Source: Achromobacter sp. MFA1 R4 (lineage in GTDB: Bacteria > Pseudomonadota > Gammaproteobacteria > Burkholderiales > Burkholderiaceae_B). Taken from it: a stretch of 64,000 nucleotides of DNA. The notes beneath the pieces were generated by a model that was given only the letters and a program-made list of their open reading frames with translations, had not been told where the DNA came from and did not search any database. Positions within the stretch are counted from its first letter, which is position 1, and every line of letters starts with the position of its first letter. Of the stretch, positions 46,374-55,784 are shown piece by piece. The position numbers and the translations under genes are program-made. The stretch spans positions 3,534,001-3,598,000 of the forward strand of contig NZ_LT707065.1 in the NCBI RefSeq assembly GCF_900156745.1, given 5' to 3'.

Positions 46374-47483
46374 ATGATTCCTGTCGCACTGCCTTCCGCC
46401 GGCTTTTTCATTCTGCTTACCGCAGGCTTCTTCGCGGGTATTCTGCTGTTGGGCTGGGCGCTGGTCCTGGGCGTCAGCGGTGGCGCGCGGCGCACGGTCC
46501 GCAAGTATTGGAAGACCTCCACGGTGCTGTGCCTGGCGCTGTTGGCGCCGTTCAGCTTCTATGCCTGGTTCCAGGCCATGATGTGGCAATTGGAACGGGA
46601 CATCCGGCGCGAGGAAGCGGCGCACCATGTCACGTTGCAGGCGCCGACGACGGTGGGCGGCGTGGCCATGCCCGCCGGCACGCGGCTGAAGGTGCAGGAC
46701 AAGGGGCAGCTCGATACCTACCTTGAAGCGGCTTTTCCGCAGGCGGTGGCGATCCTGGGCGTACAGGCGACGTCGGTGCGGCGTTATCTGGATACCGAAT
46801 ACGACAAGGAATACAACATCGTGGCGCGGCGCCCGCGCACGGTCATCCTGCGCGGCGCGGGCGAGCAGGACGTTCAGGGCTGGCGGTGCGACGCCACGCA
46901 GGACATCGAGTTCGAGGTGGCGCCCGATGGGGCCATGAAGATGCTGACGCAATGCGTGCTGGCGGCGGGCAACCAGGCTGCGGGACTGACGCTGGGCCAC
47001 GGGGCCGTGGTGCGCGGCTCTGCCGGCACTGTTTACACTGATGGGTCGCGCGATCCGGACCGCTGGCGGATCGATGTGAATGACGACACGGCCGTGCGGC
47101 TATTGGGAATGTTTCTGAGCAGGCCGACCGTGTACCTGGACGATGCGCGCAGGCTGTTGCGCGTGACGGGGGCGGAGTTGGCCTGCCCGATGCAGTTCGG
47201 CGTCATGACCTATGCGGCGGGCACGCAGGTCAAGACCGCCAGGCTGGGGTCAGGAACCGAGCGCGGGCCGTACCCCGGCGTCCTGGTTTTCAGTCCGTGG
47301 CACGGCCAGTCGGCCGCGCGGGCCGGCGCCGAGCACGTGCCCGAGGGCATGTCCGTGATGCAGACGCTGCAGGGCGAGGTGCTGGAGGTCGTGAAGAACG
47401 ACGCGGCGGGCGTGTTCCGCTTCGACACCTTCATCGTCGACGGCAAGGAGCCGGAAACGCCGGCGCGCGCCCGCTGCCCATAG
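46374..47483 (+). CDS. Membrane-anchored protein of unknown function (369 aa)
   Basis: 369 residues. Two N-terminal membrane helices (AGFFILLTAGFFAGILLLGWALVLG in part, then STVLCLALLAPFSFYAWF) precede a long extracytoplasmic domain of about 290 residues with repeated strand-turn elements such as PTTVGGVAMPAGTRLKVQD and GLTLGHGAVVRGSAG. Three or so cysteines are scattered (WRCDAT, TQCVLAAG, ELACPMQ). I do not recognise the family. It is divergent from the toxin pair, normal in GC, and could either be a host gene or part of the same accessory insert. An upstream in-frame start is weak. Confidence 0.7.
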   Translation: MIPVALPSAGFFILLTAGFFAGILLLGWALVLGVSGGARRTVRKYWKTSTVLCLALLAPFSFYAWFQAMMWQLERDIRREEAAHHVTLQAPTTVGGVAMPAGTRLKVQDKGQLDTYLEAAFPQAVAILGVQATSVRRYLDTEYDKEYNIVARRPRTVILRGAGEQDVQGWRCDATQDIEFEVAPDGAMKMLTQCVLAAGNQAAGLTLGHGAVVRGSAGTVYTDGSRDPDRWRIDVNDDTAVRLLGMFLSRPTVYLDDARRLLRVTGAELACPMQFGVMTYAAGTQVKTARLGSGTERGPYPGVLVFSPWHGQSAARAGAEHVPEGMSVMQTLQGEVLEVVKNDAAGVFRFDTFIVDGKEPETPARARCP

Positions 47484-47485
47484 CA

Positions 47486-47560
47486 GGCTGCTGCGGTGCC
47501 GGCTGCTGCGGTGCCGGCTGCTGCGGTGCCCGCTGCTTCGATGCCCGCTGCTTCGGCAGG
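47486..47560. repeat. Tandem 15-bp repeat, five units
   Basis: Three exact copies of GGCTGCTGCGGTGCC (47486-47500, 47501-47515, 47516-47530), then two diverged units (CGCTGCTTCGATGCC 47531-47545 and CGCTGCTTCGGCAGG 47546-47560). It begins two bases after the stop of the 369-aa gene and ends just before the stop of the DUF2214 gene. A minisatellite-like tract, not CRISPR (no spacers). Confidence 0.85.
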
Positions 47561-47566
47561 GCTTCG

Positions 47567-48019
47567 TCAGAAGCCGATCCCGCGCGCCATCAGCACGGCA
47601 AAGAGCGGCAGGAAGATGAAGAGGTGTGCCCCGATCATCACCCAGCGCCGCGCGCGCTGGATTTCGTGCAGGGCGGGGACGAATTCAGGCTGTTGCCGCC
47701 GCTGCCTGGCCCAGCGCAGGAAGGTCAGCGTGGGCGGGATCGAACAGATCGCGATGATGACGAAGAGCGCAATCTTGGCGTGGAACCAGGGGTTGCTCAT
47801 GTAGAACGCGGCGCCCTTGGCGCCGAGCATCAGGCGCAGCACGCCGGTGATGAGCACGATGACGGCGCTCACGCCATACAGGCGGTCATAGACGATGAGG
47901 CGCTTCACGCCCGAGGGCGTCAGGTCCGGACGCAGCAGCACGGCTTCAGCGGTCAGGACGACCACCAGCACGAAAATCGCCAGGTAGTGGAACCAGGCAT
48001 ACATTGCATCGGCCAGCAT
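47567..48019 (-). CDS. DUF2214 family membrane protein
   Basis: 150 residues, four transmembrane helices. Matches DUF2214: YAWFHYLAIFVLVVVLTAEAV, the loop LLRPDLTPSGVKRL, IYDRLYGVSAVIVLITGVLRL given in parts, and a helix after NPWFHAKIALFVIIAI. Histidines in helix one and before helix three resemble those of CopD/HemJ-like proteins. No function assigned. ATG follows TGGAG. Confidence 0.85.
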   Translation of the reverse strand: MLADAMYAWFHYLAIFVLVVVLTAEAVLLRPDLTPSGVKRLIVYDRLYGVSAVIVLITGVLRLMLGAKGAAFYMSNPWFHAKIALFVIIAICSIPPTLTFLRWARQRRQQPEFVPALHEIQRARRWVMIGAHLFIFLPLFAVLMARGIGF

Positions 48020-48110
48020 GTCGTCTCCAGGAAAAATGACAAGCTAGCGTTTTACCACTGGCGTAGGGGTGCGGACCAGCGCTGTCGCGTGCGCGGCGCG
48101 TCATGCGGGC

Positions 48111-48134
48111 ATTGTGGCATTGTGGCATTGGGGC
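48111..48134. repeat. Short tandem octamer repeat
   Basis: ATTGTGGC twice, then ATTGGGGC, in the 194-base gap between the DUF2214 and maeB genes. Function unknown; may just be slippage. Confidence 0.6.
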
Positions 48135-48156
48135 ATCGGCCGGGCCGGGCATCCCG

Positions 48157-48189
48157 GAAAAACAACGGGCGCCCCGTTTGGGGCGCCCG
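48157..48189 (-). terminator. Rho-independent terminator of maeB
   Basis: Ten-base stem CGGGCGCCCC/GGGGCGCCCG (48166-48175 and 48180-48189) followed on the minus strand by TTGTTTTTCC, 25 bases past the maeB stop. Confidence 0.8.
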
Positions 48190-48213
48190 AGGCGTTACTG
48201 CGGCACCGTCCGA

Positions 48214-50514
48214 TCAGCGGCGGCGCTTCTTGGCTTCTTCGGCGGCTTCCTGCTGCGCATCCACCACGGCCAGCGCCGTCATGTTGACGATGCGGCGCAC
48301 GGTGGCGCTGGTGGTCAGGATGTGCACGGGACGCGCGGCGCCCAGCAGGATCGGACCCATCGCGACGCCATTGCTGCCGGTCATCTTCAGCATGTTGTAC
48401 GTGATGTTGCCGGTGTCCAGGTTGGGCATGACCAGCAGGTTGGCCGGGCCCTTGAGCGTGCTGTCCGGGTAGGCCAGGACACGGATCTTTTCGGACAGGG
48501 CGGCGTCGGCGTGCATTTCGCCGTCGACTTCCAGGTCCGGCGCGCGATCCTGCACGATCTGGCGCGCGGCCGACATCTTGCGCGACGATTCCGTGACGCG
48601 GCTGCCGAAGTTGGAGTGCGACAGGAGCGCGATCTTGGGCACCACGCCGAAACGCAGCATCTCGTCGGCGGCCTGGATGGTGATGTTGGCGACTTCTTCG
48701 GCCGTCGGGTTTTCGTTGACGTGGGTGTCGGTGATGAACAGCGTCTGGTCGGGCAGCATCAGCACGTTCAGGGCGGCGTAGGTCTGGCCTTCCTTTTTGC
48801 CGATGATTTCGTCGATGTACTTGAGCTGGTTGTCGTACTTGCTGGCCACGCCGCACAGCAGCGCATCGGCGTCGCCACGGCGCAGCAGCATCGCGCCGAT
48901 CAGCGTGTTGTGCTTGCGGATCATCGCCTTGGCGATGGCCGGCGTCACGCCTTCGCGGCCCTTCAACTGGTAGTACGCGTTCCAGGTTTCGTTGAAGCGG
49001 CTGTCGTCTTCCGGATCCACGATCTCGAAGTGCTGACCGGCGATGAGGCGCAGGCCGGCCTTCTGGATGCGCATCTCGATGACGGCGGGGCGGCCGATCA
49101 GGATGGGGAACGCCAGCTTTTCATCGGCAACCGTCTGCACGGCGCGCAGGACGCGCTCGTCTTCGCCGTCGGCGTAGATGACGCGCTTGGGCGCCTTCTT
49201 GGCCTGGGCGAACAGCGGACGCATCAGCTGGCCGGAGTGGTACACGAAGCCCATCAGCTTCTGGCGGTAGGCTTCGATGTCCTCGATGGGGCGGGCGGCC
49301 ACGCCGGAGTCGGCGGCGGCCTGCGCCACGGCCGGCGCGATCTGGACGATCAGGCGCGGGTCGAAGGGCTTGGGAATGATGTAGTCCGGGCCGAACGACA
49401 GTTCCTGGCCGGCGTAGGCGCGGGCCACTTCATCGTTCTGCTCGGCCTGGGCCAGCTCGGCGATGGCCTTGACGCAGGCCAGCTTCATTTCCTCGGTGAT
49501 GCGCGAGGCGCCGGCATCCATGGCGCCGCGGAAGATGAAGGGGAAGCACAGCACGTTGTTGACCTGGTTCGGGTAGTCCGAACGGCCGGTGGCGATGATG
49601 CAGTCGGGGCGCGCGGCCTTGGCGACTTCGGGGCGGATTTCCGGCTCCGGATTGGCCAGTGCCAGGATCAGCGGGCGGTCGGCCATGGTCTTGACCATGT
49701 CGCCGGTCAGCACGCCGGCGGTGGAGCAGCCCAGGAACACGTCGGCGCCGTTGACCACGTCGGCCAGCGTGCGCGCGTCGGTCTTCTGCGCGTAGCGCTT
49801 CTTGTTGGCTTCCATGTTCTCGTCGCGGCCGTCCCAGATGACGCCGCGCGAGTCCACCACGTAGATGTTTTCGCGCTTGATGCCCAGGTGGACCAGGAGG
49901 TCCAGGCAGGCGATGGCGGCGGCGCCGGCGCCGGAGCAGGCCAGCTTGACCGAGCCGATGTCCTTGTTCACGACCTTCAGGCCGTTCAGGATGGCGGCGG
50001 ACGAAATGATCGCGGTGCCGTGCTGGTCGTCGTGGAAGACGGGGATCTTCATGCGCTCGCGCAGCTTCTTCTCGATGTAGAAGCACTCGGGCGCCTTGAT
50101 GTCTTCAAGGTTGACGCCGCCCAGCGTGGGCTCGAGCGCGGCGATGATGTCGACGAGCTTGTCCGGATCGTTCTCGGCCAGCTCGATGTCGAAGACGTCG
50201 ATGCCGGCGAATTTCTTGAAGAGGCAACCCTTGCCTTCCATCACGGGCTTGGCGGCCAGGGGGCCGATGTTGCCCAGGCCCAGCACAGCGGTGCCGTTGG
50301 TGATCACGCCCACCAGGTTGCCGCGCGAGGTGTACTTCGAGGCCGCGTCGTCGCCCTGGTCGAAAATGGCCATGCAAGCCGCAGCCACGCCGGGGGAGTA
50401 GGCCAGGGACAGGTCGTCCTGGTTGGCCAGGGTCTTGGTCGGGGTGACCGAGATTTTGCCGGGGGTGGGATAGGCGTGGTAGTCCAACGCCAGTTTGGTG
50501 AGAGTTTCGTCCAT
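48214..50514 (-). CDS. maeB: NADP-dependent malic enzyme with phosphotransacetylase-like domain
   Basis: 766 residues, the MaeB size. Residues 1-430 or so are the malic enzyme ([28 protein letters not shown], the acidic metal site [17 protein letters not shown] and NAD(P) loop [11 protein letters not shown]); the rest is a PTA-like domain ([31 protein letters not shown]) that in MaeB is regulatory rather than catalytic. Converts malate to pyruvate with NADPH. ATG at 50514; upstream in-frame start rejected for lack of conservation and ribosome site. Confidence 0.96.
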   Translation of the reverse strand: MDETLTKLALDYHAYPTPGKISVTPTKTLANQDDLSLAYSPGVAAACMAIFDQGDDAASKYTSRGNLVGVITNGTAVLGLGNIGPLAAKPVMEGKGCLFKKFAGIDVFDIELAENDPDKLVDIIAALEPTLGGVNLEDIKAPECFYIEKKLRERMKIPVFHDDQHGTAIISSAAILNGLKVVNKDIGSVKLACSGAGAAAIACLDLLVHLGIKRENIYVVDSRGVIWDGRDENMEANKKRYAQKTDARTLADVVNGADVFLGCSTAGVLTGDMVKTMADRPLILALANPEPEIRPEVAKAARPDCIIATGRSDYPNQVNNVLCFPFIFRGAMDAGASRITEEMKLACVKAIAELAQAEQNDEVARAYAGQELSFGPDYIIPKPFDPRLIVQIAPAVAQAAADSGVAARPIEDIEAYRQKLMGFVYHSGQLMRPLFAQAKKAPKRVIYADGEDERVLRAVQTVADEKLAFPILIGRPAVIEMRIQKAGLRLIAGQHFEIVDPEDDSRFNETWNAYYQLKGREGVTPAIAKAMIRKHNTLIGAMLLRRGDADALLCGVASKYDNQLKYIDEIIGKKEGQTYAALNVLMLPDQTLFITDTHVNENPTAEEVANITIQAADEMLRFGVVPKIALLSHSNFGSRVTESSRKMSAARQIVQDRAPDLEVDGEMHADAALSEKIRVLAYPDSTLKGPANLLVMPNLDTGNITYNMLKMTGSNGVAMGPILLGAARPVHILTTSATVRRIVNMTALAVVDAQQEAAEEAKKRRR

Positions 50515-50659
50515 GGGATCGGGGCCTGAAAGGGCTAACGGAAAAAAACGGAGATAGAAAACGGGGATGACAAAACAAGGCGGGCTCGCGGCCCGCCGTA
50601 TTCTTTGCGAAATGCATAGGGAACACCCGTATTTCACCAGAAAGCGCGGGTGCTTGGTT

Positions 50660-50706
50660 GCTGCACTGCAGCGAGCGTTCGCTTTTGATCAAGTGGAAGC
50701 GAACGC
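50660..50706. promoter_or_regulatory. Strong inverted repeats between aceE and maeB
   Basis: GCGTTCGCTT (50675-50684) and AAGCGAACGC (50697-50706) are perfect ten-base arms separated by 12 bases. Beside them is GCTGCA-C-TGCAGC (50660-50672). The first forms a stable hairpin past the aceE stop but has no U-run, so it could be an mRNA-stabilising stem or an operator for maeB. The 243-base gap has no gene. Confidence 0.5.
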
Positions 50707-50757
50707 CGCCTCGGTCGGCCGGATGAGTCTGGGAGGATGAGCGGAGAGGAAAGCGGG

Positions 50758-53445
50758 CTAGATTTCCCAGGGAGGGGACTGGCGGCTGGCGGCGTTGAGT
50801 TTCTGGCGCAGCGCGCGCGCGTCGTCCTGACGGTCAAGGCTGTCCAGCGCGTACAGCGTGATCCAGTCCGCGCTCACCTCGAAGAAATCGCGCAGCTGGG
50901 CGCGGGTGTCGCTGCGGCCGAAGCCGTCCGTGCCCAGCGTGCGGTAGGGCGCAGGCACCCAGGCGCGGATCTGTTCGGGCACCGCGCGCACGTAGTCGCT
51001 GGCGGCGATGACCGGCGCGTCGCTGCCCGCCAGGCACGTGCGCACCCAGTCATCGTCCGCGCCGGCTTCCAGGCCCAGCACGCGCGCGCGCTCGGCCTGG
51101 CGCCCGCTGCGGGCCAGTTCCGAGAAGCTGGTGACGCTCCAGACTTCCGCGTCCACGCCGTATTCGTCATGCAGGCGGGCAGCGGCCGTCTCGGCCTCGC
51201 GCAGCATGGGGCCGGCGCCCAGCAGCCGCACCTGGGCCTTGCCGCGCGCCGGCCGCAGCCGGTAGAGGCCGCGCAGGATGCCCGCGCGGGTCTCGGGATC
51301 CTGCGGCATGTCGGGCTGCGCCAGGTTCTCGTTGGTGACGGTCAGGTAGAAGAACTCATCGCGCTGCTCGTCCAGCATGCGGCGCATGCCGTGATCCACG
51401 ATGACGGCCACCTCATAGGCGTAGGCCGGATCGTAGGCGCGGCAGTTGGGCACGGCGGCGGCCATGACGTGGCTGGAGCCGTCCTGGTGCTGCAGTCCTT
51501 CGCCGCCCAGCGTCGTGCGGCCGGAGGTCGCCCCGATCAGGAAGCCGCGCGCGCGCTGGTCGGCGGCGGCCCAGATCAGGTCGCCGATGCGCTGGAATCC
51601 GAACATCGAGTAATAGATATAGAACGGCAGCATCGGCAGGCCGTTGACCGAATAGCTGGTGCCGGCGGCGGTCCATGACGAGATGGCGCCGGCCTCGGTG
51701 ATGCCTTCTTCCAGGATCTGTCCGTCGCGGGCTTCGCGGTAGTACAGCACCGAGCCGATGTCCTCGGGCTCGTAGAGCTGGCCCTGCGCGGAATAGATGC
51801 CGATCTGCCGGAACAGGTTGGCCATGCCGAAGGTGCGCGCCTCGTCCGCGACGATGGGCACGATGCGCGGCCCCACCGTGGAGTCCTTGAGCAGGGCGGT
51901 GAGCATGCGCACGATGGCCATCGTGGACGACATTTCCTTGCCGTCGGCAGCCAGCGCAAAGCGCGCCCACTGATCGGCCGGCGGCGGCGCCAGGCGTGGC
52001 GCCTCGGCATTGCGGCGCGGGATGTACCCGCCCAACGCGGCGCGGCGCGCCTGCAGGTGACGCATTTCGGCGCTGTCGTCGGCGGGACGGTAGAACTTCA
52101 GGGCCAGGCAGTCGGCATCGGAGATCGGCAGGGCAAAGCGGTCGCGGAAGGCGAGCAGGGCTTCGTCGTCCAGCTTCTTCTGCTGGTGCGTGGTCATCTT
52201 GCCCTGGCCCGCCGCGCCCATGCCGAAACCCTTCTTGGTCTGGGCCAGGATGACGGTGGGCTGCCCGCGGTGGCGCACCGCGCGGTGGTAGGCGGCATGG
52301 ATCTTCACCATGTCGTGGCCGCCGCGGTGCAGGCGGTCGATGGCCTCGTCCGACCAGTCGGCCACCAGCGCGGCCAGCTCCGGGTTCTGGTTGAAGAAAT
52401 GGGCGCGGTTGAAGGCGCCATCGTTGGCCGCGAAGGTCTGGAACTGGCCGTCGACGGTGTTGGCGAAGGCGCGGGCCAGCGCGCCGCCGGTGTCCCGGCG
52501 CAGCAGCGCGTCCCAGTCGCTGCCCCAGACAAGCTTGATGACGTTCCAGCCCGCGCCGGCGTACAGGGTTTCCAGCTCGTCGATGATGCGGCCGTTGCCG
52601 CGCACCGGGCCGTCCAGGCGCTGCAGGTTGCAGTTGACGACGAAGATCAGGTTGTCGAGCTTTTCGCGCGCGGCCAGCGTCAGGGCGGCGATGGATTCGG
52701 GCTCGTCCATTTCGCCGTCGCCGAAGATGCCCCAGACCTTGCGGTCGCCGCCGGGCACCAGCGAACGGTGCTCCAGGTAGCGCGTGAATCGCGCCTGGTA
52801 GATGGCGTTGATGGGACCGATGCCCATGGACCCGGTGGGGAACTGCCAGAAATCCGGCATCAGCCAGGGGTGGGGATAAGAGGACAGGCCGCGCAGCCCG
52901 CGCGCGGTCGCGGTGATTTCCTGGCGGAAGTGGGCCAGGTCCGCTTCGCCCAGGAAGCCCTCCAGGTAGGCGCGGGCGTAGACGCCGGGCGCCGAGTGGG
53001 GCTGCATGTAGACGATGTCGCCGGGGCTGGCGGCCGTGCGCGCGCGGAAGAAGTGATTGAATCCGACTTCGAACAGATCGGCGGCCGACGCGTAGCTGGC
53101 GATGTGGCCGCCCAGTTCGCCGTGGGCCTGATTGGCGCGCACCACCATGGCCAGGGCGTTCCAGCGGTTGATGCGGGCGATGCGTTCCTCGACGGCCAGG
53201 TTGCCGGGGAAAGGCGGTTCCTGGTCGGCGGGGATGGTGTTCAGGTAGGCGGTGCGGGTCTGGCTGTTGGCGCGCAGCCCCAGGGTGGCGGCGTGGCCCA
53301 GCAGGCTGTCCAGCACGTAGCCCGCTCGCCCGGCCCCGTCGGCCTGGAGCAGGGATTGCAGCGCGTCGCGCCATTCGGCGGTCTCGGCGGGGTCGGCGTC
53401 GTCCTGGAGGGCCGGCGCGGCATGGGGCTGGCGAGGGTCGAGCAT
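50758..53445 (-). CDS. aceE: Pyruvate dehydrogenase E1-like (homodimeric AceE/MdeB type), stand-alone
   Basis: 895 residues. Thiamine-diphosphate binding motif IFGDGEMDEPES...NCNLQRLDGPVRGN, quoted by its ends, is complete. Other E1 blocks: NTIPADQEPPFPGN, GGHIASYASAADLFEVGFNHFFR in parts and TLGGEGLQHQDGSSH. It decarboxylates a 2-oxoacid and acylates a lipoyl domain. No aceF or lpd gene is adjacent, and the sequence departs from E. coli AceE near the active site (YMQPHSAPGVYAR versus FQGHISPGVYAR). It may be a second E1 for 2-oxobutyrate or another substrate, like Pseudomonas MdeB, so the aceE name is by similarity. Confidence 0.85.
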   Translation of the reverse strand: MLDPRQPHAAPALQDDADPAETAEWRDALQSLLQADGAGRAGYVLDSLLGHAATLGLRANSQTRTAYLNTIPADQEPPFPGNLAVEERIARINRWNALAMVVRANQAHGELGGHIASYASAADLFEVGFNHFFRARTAASPGDIVYMQPHSAPGVYARAYLEGFLGEADLAHFRQEITATARGLRGLSSYPHPWLMPDFWQFPTGSMGIGPINAIYQARFTRYLEHRSLVPGGDRKVWGIFGDGEMDEPESIAALTLAAREKLDNLIFVVNCNLQRLDGPVRGNGRIIDELETLYAGAGWNVIKLVWGSDWDALLRRDTGGALARAFANTVDGQFQTFAANDGAFNRAHFFNQNPELAALVADWSDEAIDRLHRGGHDMVKIHAAYHRAVRHRGQPTVILAQTKKGFGMGAAGQGKMTTHQQKKLDDEALLAFRDRFALPISDADCLALKFYRPADDSAEMRHLQARRAALGGYIPRRNAEAPRLAPPPADQWARFALAADGKEMSSTMAIVRMLTALLKDSTVGPRIVPIVADEARTFGMANLFRQIGIYSAQGQLYEPEDIGSVLYYREARDGQILEEGITEAGAISSWTAAGTSYSVNGLPMLPFYIYYSMFGFQRIGDLIWAAADQRARGFLIGATSGRTTLGGEGLQHQDGSSHVMAAAVPNCRAYDPAYAYEVAVIVDHGMRRMLDEQRDEFFYLTVTNENLAQPDMPQDPETRAGILRGLYRLRPARGKAQVRLLGAGPMLREAETAAARLHDEYGVDAEVWSVTSFSELARSGRQAERARVLGLEAGADDDWVRTCLAGSDAPVIAASDYVRAVPEQIRAWVPAPYRTLGTDGFGRSDTRAQLRDFFEVSADWITLYALDSLDRQDDARALRQKLNAASRQSPPWEI

Positions 53446-53665
53446 GGTGTTGTCGTCTCCTGTTTTACGACCATGCTAGACCCTTGCCTGTGGCATGGGT
53501 AATCAAAATCCAGGGCGAAGCCGGCACGAATCAGCATATTGTGTCGTGAGGTTTTGCCGTTACGGCAGCTTCTACCGAGAAACCCCGCTTACGGCTGGTG
53601 AGCACGGGGTGGACGCCAAGGCGCTAGAATTCGCGGCTATCAATTGGGAGAAACCGGAGAAACCC

Positions 53666-55717
53666 ATGACTGAGCCCATGCGCGTCCCTGCGGAGGTCAC
53701 CCTGCCGGAACTGACGTTCCGGGGCGTCCTGCTCGGGGCGCTGATCACCGTGATCTTCACCGCCTCCAACGTGTTCCTGGGATTGAAGGTCGGCCTGACG
53801 TTTTCGTCCGCCATCCCGGCGGCGGTGATCTCGATGTCGGTCCTGCGCATGTTCAAGGACGCCAACATCCTTGAAAACAATATGGTGCAGACGCAGGCCT
53901 CCGCGGCCGGCACGCTGTCCGCCATCATCTTCATCCTGCCGGCCCTGGTCATGATGGGCCACTGGCAGGGCTTTCCGTTCTGGCAGACGCTGGGCATCTG
54001 CGCGGCCGGCGGCATGCTGGGCGTGATGTTCACGATTCCGCTGCGCCACGTGATGGTGGTGCAGAGCAACCTGCCCTATCCGGAAGGCGTGGCGGCGGCC
54101 GAGATCCTGCGGGTGGGCAGCGCTGAGCGCGAGCAGGACGAGCTGGAATCGGGTTTGCCGCCCGCCGGCAAACCTGCCGCGACCGGCATGGGCGACATCG
54201 TGGCCGGCGGCATCGCGGCGGCCGTGGTCAGCTTTGCCGCCAGCGGCCTGCGCGTGCTGGGCGACGGCGTCAGCCGCTGGTTCGAGCTGGGCGGCGCGGT
54301 GTTCCGGCTGCCCATGGGCTTCTCGCTGGCGCTGCTGGGCGCGGGCTATCTGATCGGCATCGTGGCGGGCCTGGCGATGCTGACGGGCCTGATCATTTCG
54401 TGGGGCATCGCGGTGCCCATCCTGACCGCGATGGGCGACATGCCGGCCGGCGCAACGCTGGCGTCCTATGCCACCGGGGTGTGGTCCTCGCAGGTGCGCT
54501 TCATCGGCGCGGGCGTCATCGGCGTGGGCGCGATCTGGACGCTGGCGACGCTGTTCGTGCCGATGGCGCGCGGCGTGAAGGCCTCGTTTTCCGCGCTGAC
54601 CAAGGAAGGCGCGGCCCGCGCCGGTACCGCGCCGCGCACCGAGCGCGACTTGTCGGCGGGTTGGATATCGGCCGTGACGCTGGTGCTGGTGGTGATCCTG
54701 GTCATCACGTTCCAGGTGTTCCTGTCAGGCGTGCCGCTGTCGGCTGGCGCCATCTGGAAGCTGGTGGCCTATGCGGTCCTGTTCGCCTTCGTGTTCGGTT
54801 TCCTGGTGGCCGCGGCTTGCGGCTACATGGCGGGCCTGGTGGGCTCCTCGACCAGCCCGATCTCCGGGGTGGGGATCGTCGCCATTGTCCTGGTTTCATT
54901 GCTGATGCTGGGCGTGGGCGGCGAGCTGATGGCGATCGAAAACGGCGTGCAGATGGCGATCGCGCTGGCGATCTTCAGCACCTCGGCGGTGGTGGCGGTC
55001 GCTTCCATTTCGAACGACAACCTGCAGGACCTGAAAACGGGTTGGCTGGTGGGCGCCACGCCGTGGCGCCAGCAGGTCGCGCTGCTGATCGGCTGCGTGG
55101 TGGGCGCGGCGGTGATCTCCCCCGTGCTTGAACTGCTGTACAACGCCTACGGTTTCGCGGACGCGATGCCGCGCGAAGGCATGGATGCATCGCAGGCGCT
55201 GTCCGCGCCGCAGGCCACGCTGATGCTGGCGATCACGCGCGGCATCTTCACCCACCAGCTCAACTGGACCATGATCCTGATCGGCATGGCCGTCGGCGTG
55301 GGCCTGATCGTGGTGGACGAAATCCTCAAGCGCACTTGCAAGGTCGCGCGCATCCCGGTGCTGGCCGTCGGTATCGGCATCTACCTGCCGCCGACCGTGG
55401 CCGCGCCCATCGTGGCGGGCGCGCTGCTGGCCTGGCTGCTGGAACGCGTGCTGCGGCGCCGCGCGGCCGCCGCCGGGCAGCCCTACGACAGCTATGCCGA
55501 GGCGGCCAACCGGCGCGGCGTGCTGATCGCGTCCGGGTTGATCGTGGGCGAGAGCCTGGTGGGCGTGCTGATGGCGGCGATCATCGGCGCCGCGGGCACC
55601 GAGGCGCCGCTGGCGATCGCGGGCGAAGGCTTCGCCACGACCGCGTCCTACCTGGGGTTGGCGGTATTCGTGCTGGTGGCCGTGCTGTTCTCGCGCCGCG
55701 TGCTGCGGCTTTCGTAG
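53666..55717 (+). CDS. OPT-family oligopeptide transporter
   Basis: 683 residues, about 16 membrane helices. It is a prokaryotic OPT member: ELTFRGVLLGALITVIFTA and NVFLGLKVGLTFSSAIPAAVISM in the first helices, NNMVQTQASAAGTLS, PYPEGVAAAEIL, and VGSSTSPISGVGI. OPT proteins are proton-driven carriers of small peptides or metal-chelates. The ATG at 53666 (GGAGAAACC before) is chosen; the frame is open further upstream without conservation. Divergent from the aceE-type gene. A TAGAAT -10-like box lies at 53625-53630. Confidence 0.92.
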   Translation: MTEPMRVPAEVTLPELTFRGVLLGALITVIFTASNVFLGLKVGLTFSSAIPAAVISMSVLRMFKDANILENNMVQTQASAAGTLSAIIFILPALVMMGHWQGFPFWQTLGICAAGGMLGVMFTIPLRHVMVVQSNLPYPEGVAAAEILRVGSAEREQDELESGLPPAGKPAATGMGDIVAGGIAAAVVSFAASGLRVLGDGVSRWFELGGAVFRLPMGFSLALLGAGYLIGIVAGLAMLTGLIISWGIAVPILTAMGDMPAGATLASYATGVWSSQVRFIGAGVIGVGAIWTLATLFVPMARGVKASFSALTKEGAARAGTAPRTERDLSAGWISAVTLVLVVILVITFQVFLSGVPLSAGAIWKLVAYAVLFAFVFGFLVAAACGYMAGLVGSSTSPISGVGIVAIVLVSLLMLGVGGELMAIENGVQMAIALAIFSTSAVVAVASISNDNLQDLKTGWLVGATPWRQQVALLIGCVVGAAVISPVLELLYNAYGFADAMPREGMDASQALSAPQATLMLAITRGIFTHQLNWTMILIGMAVGVGLIVVDEILKRTCKVARIPVLAVGIGIYLPPTVAAPIVAGALLAWLLERVLRRRAAAAGQPYDSYAEAANRRGVLIASGLIVGESLVGVLMAAIIGAAGTEAPLAIAGEGFATTASYLGLAVFVLVAVLFSRRVLRLS

Positions 55718-55736
55718 CGCGGCCGGCCGGGAGGGC

Positions 55737-55770
55737 GGTGTCTGACACCCTGGGGAGACGGTCTCCAGGG
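55737..55770. repeat. Dispersed palindrome GGTGTC-T-GACACC, copy 2, with second hairpin
   Basis: Six-base arms at 55737-55742 and 55744-55749, followed by CCCTGG...CCAGGG (55748-55770) and a tandem AGTCACCTTC duplication at 55777-55796. It sits between the convergent OPT and M20 deacylase genes and may act as their terminator. Shares its core with the copy at 33734. Confidence 0.6.
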
Positions 55771-55784
55771 AATGTCAGTCACCT

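Noticed and set aside
47486-47560. CRISPR array
   Set aside because: The 15-bp units are directly abutting with no spacers and no cas genes nearby.
47297-48472. Plus-strand open frame running through the 15-bp repeats
   Set aside because: Overlaps the 369-aa gene in another frame and the minus-strand DUF2214 gene; no conserved features.
48103-50529. 808-codon plus-strand frame opposite maeB
   Set aside because: Antisense to a clear malic enzyme; no ribosome site and no recognisable motif.
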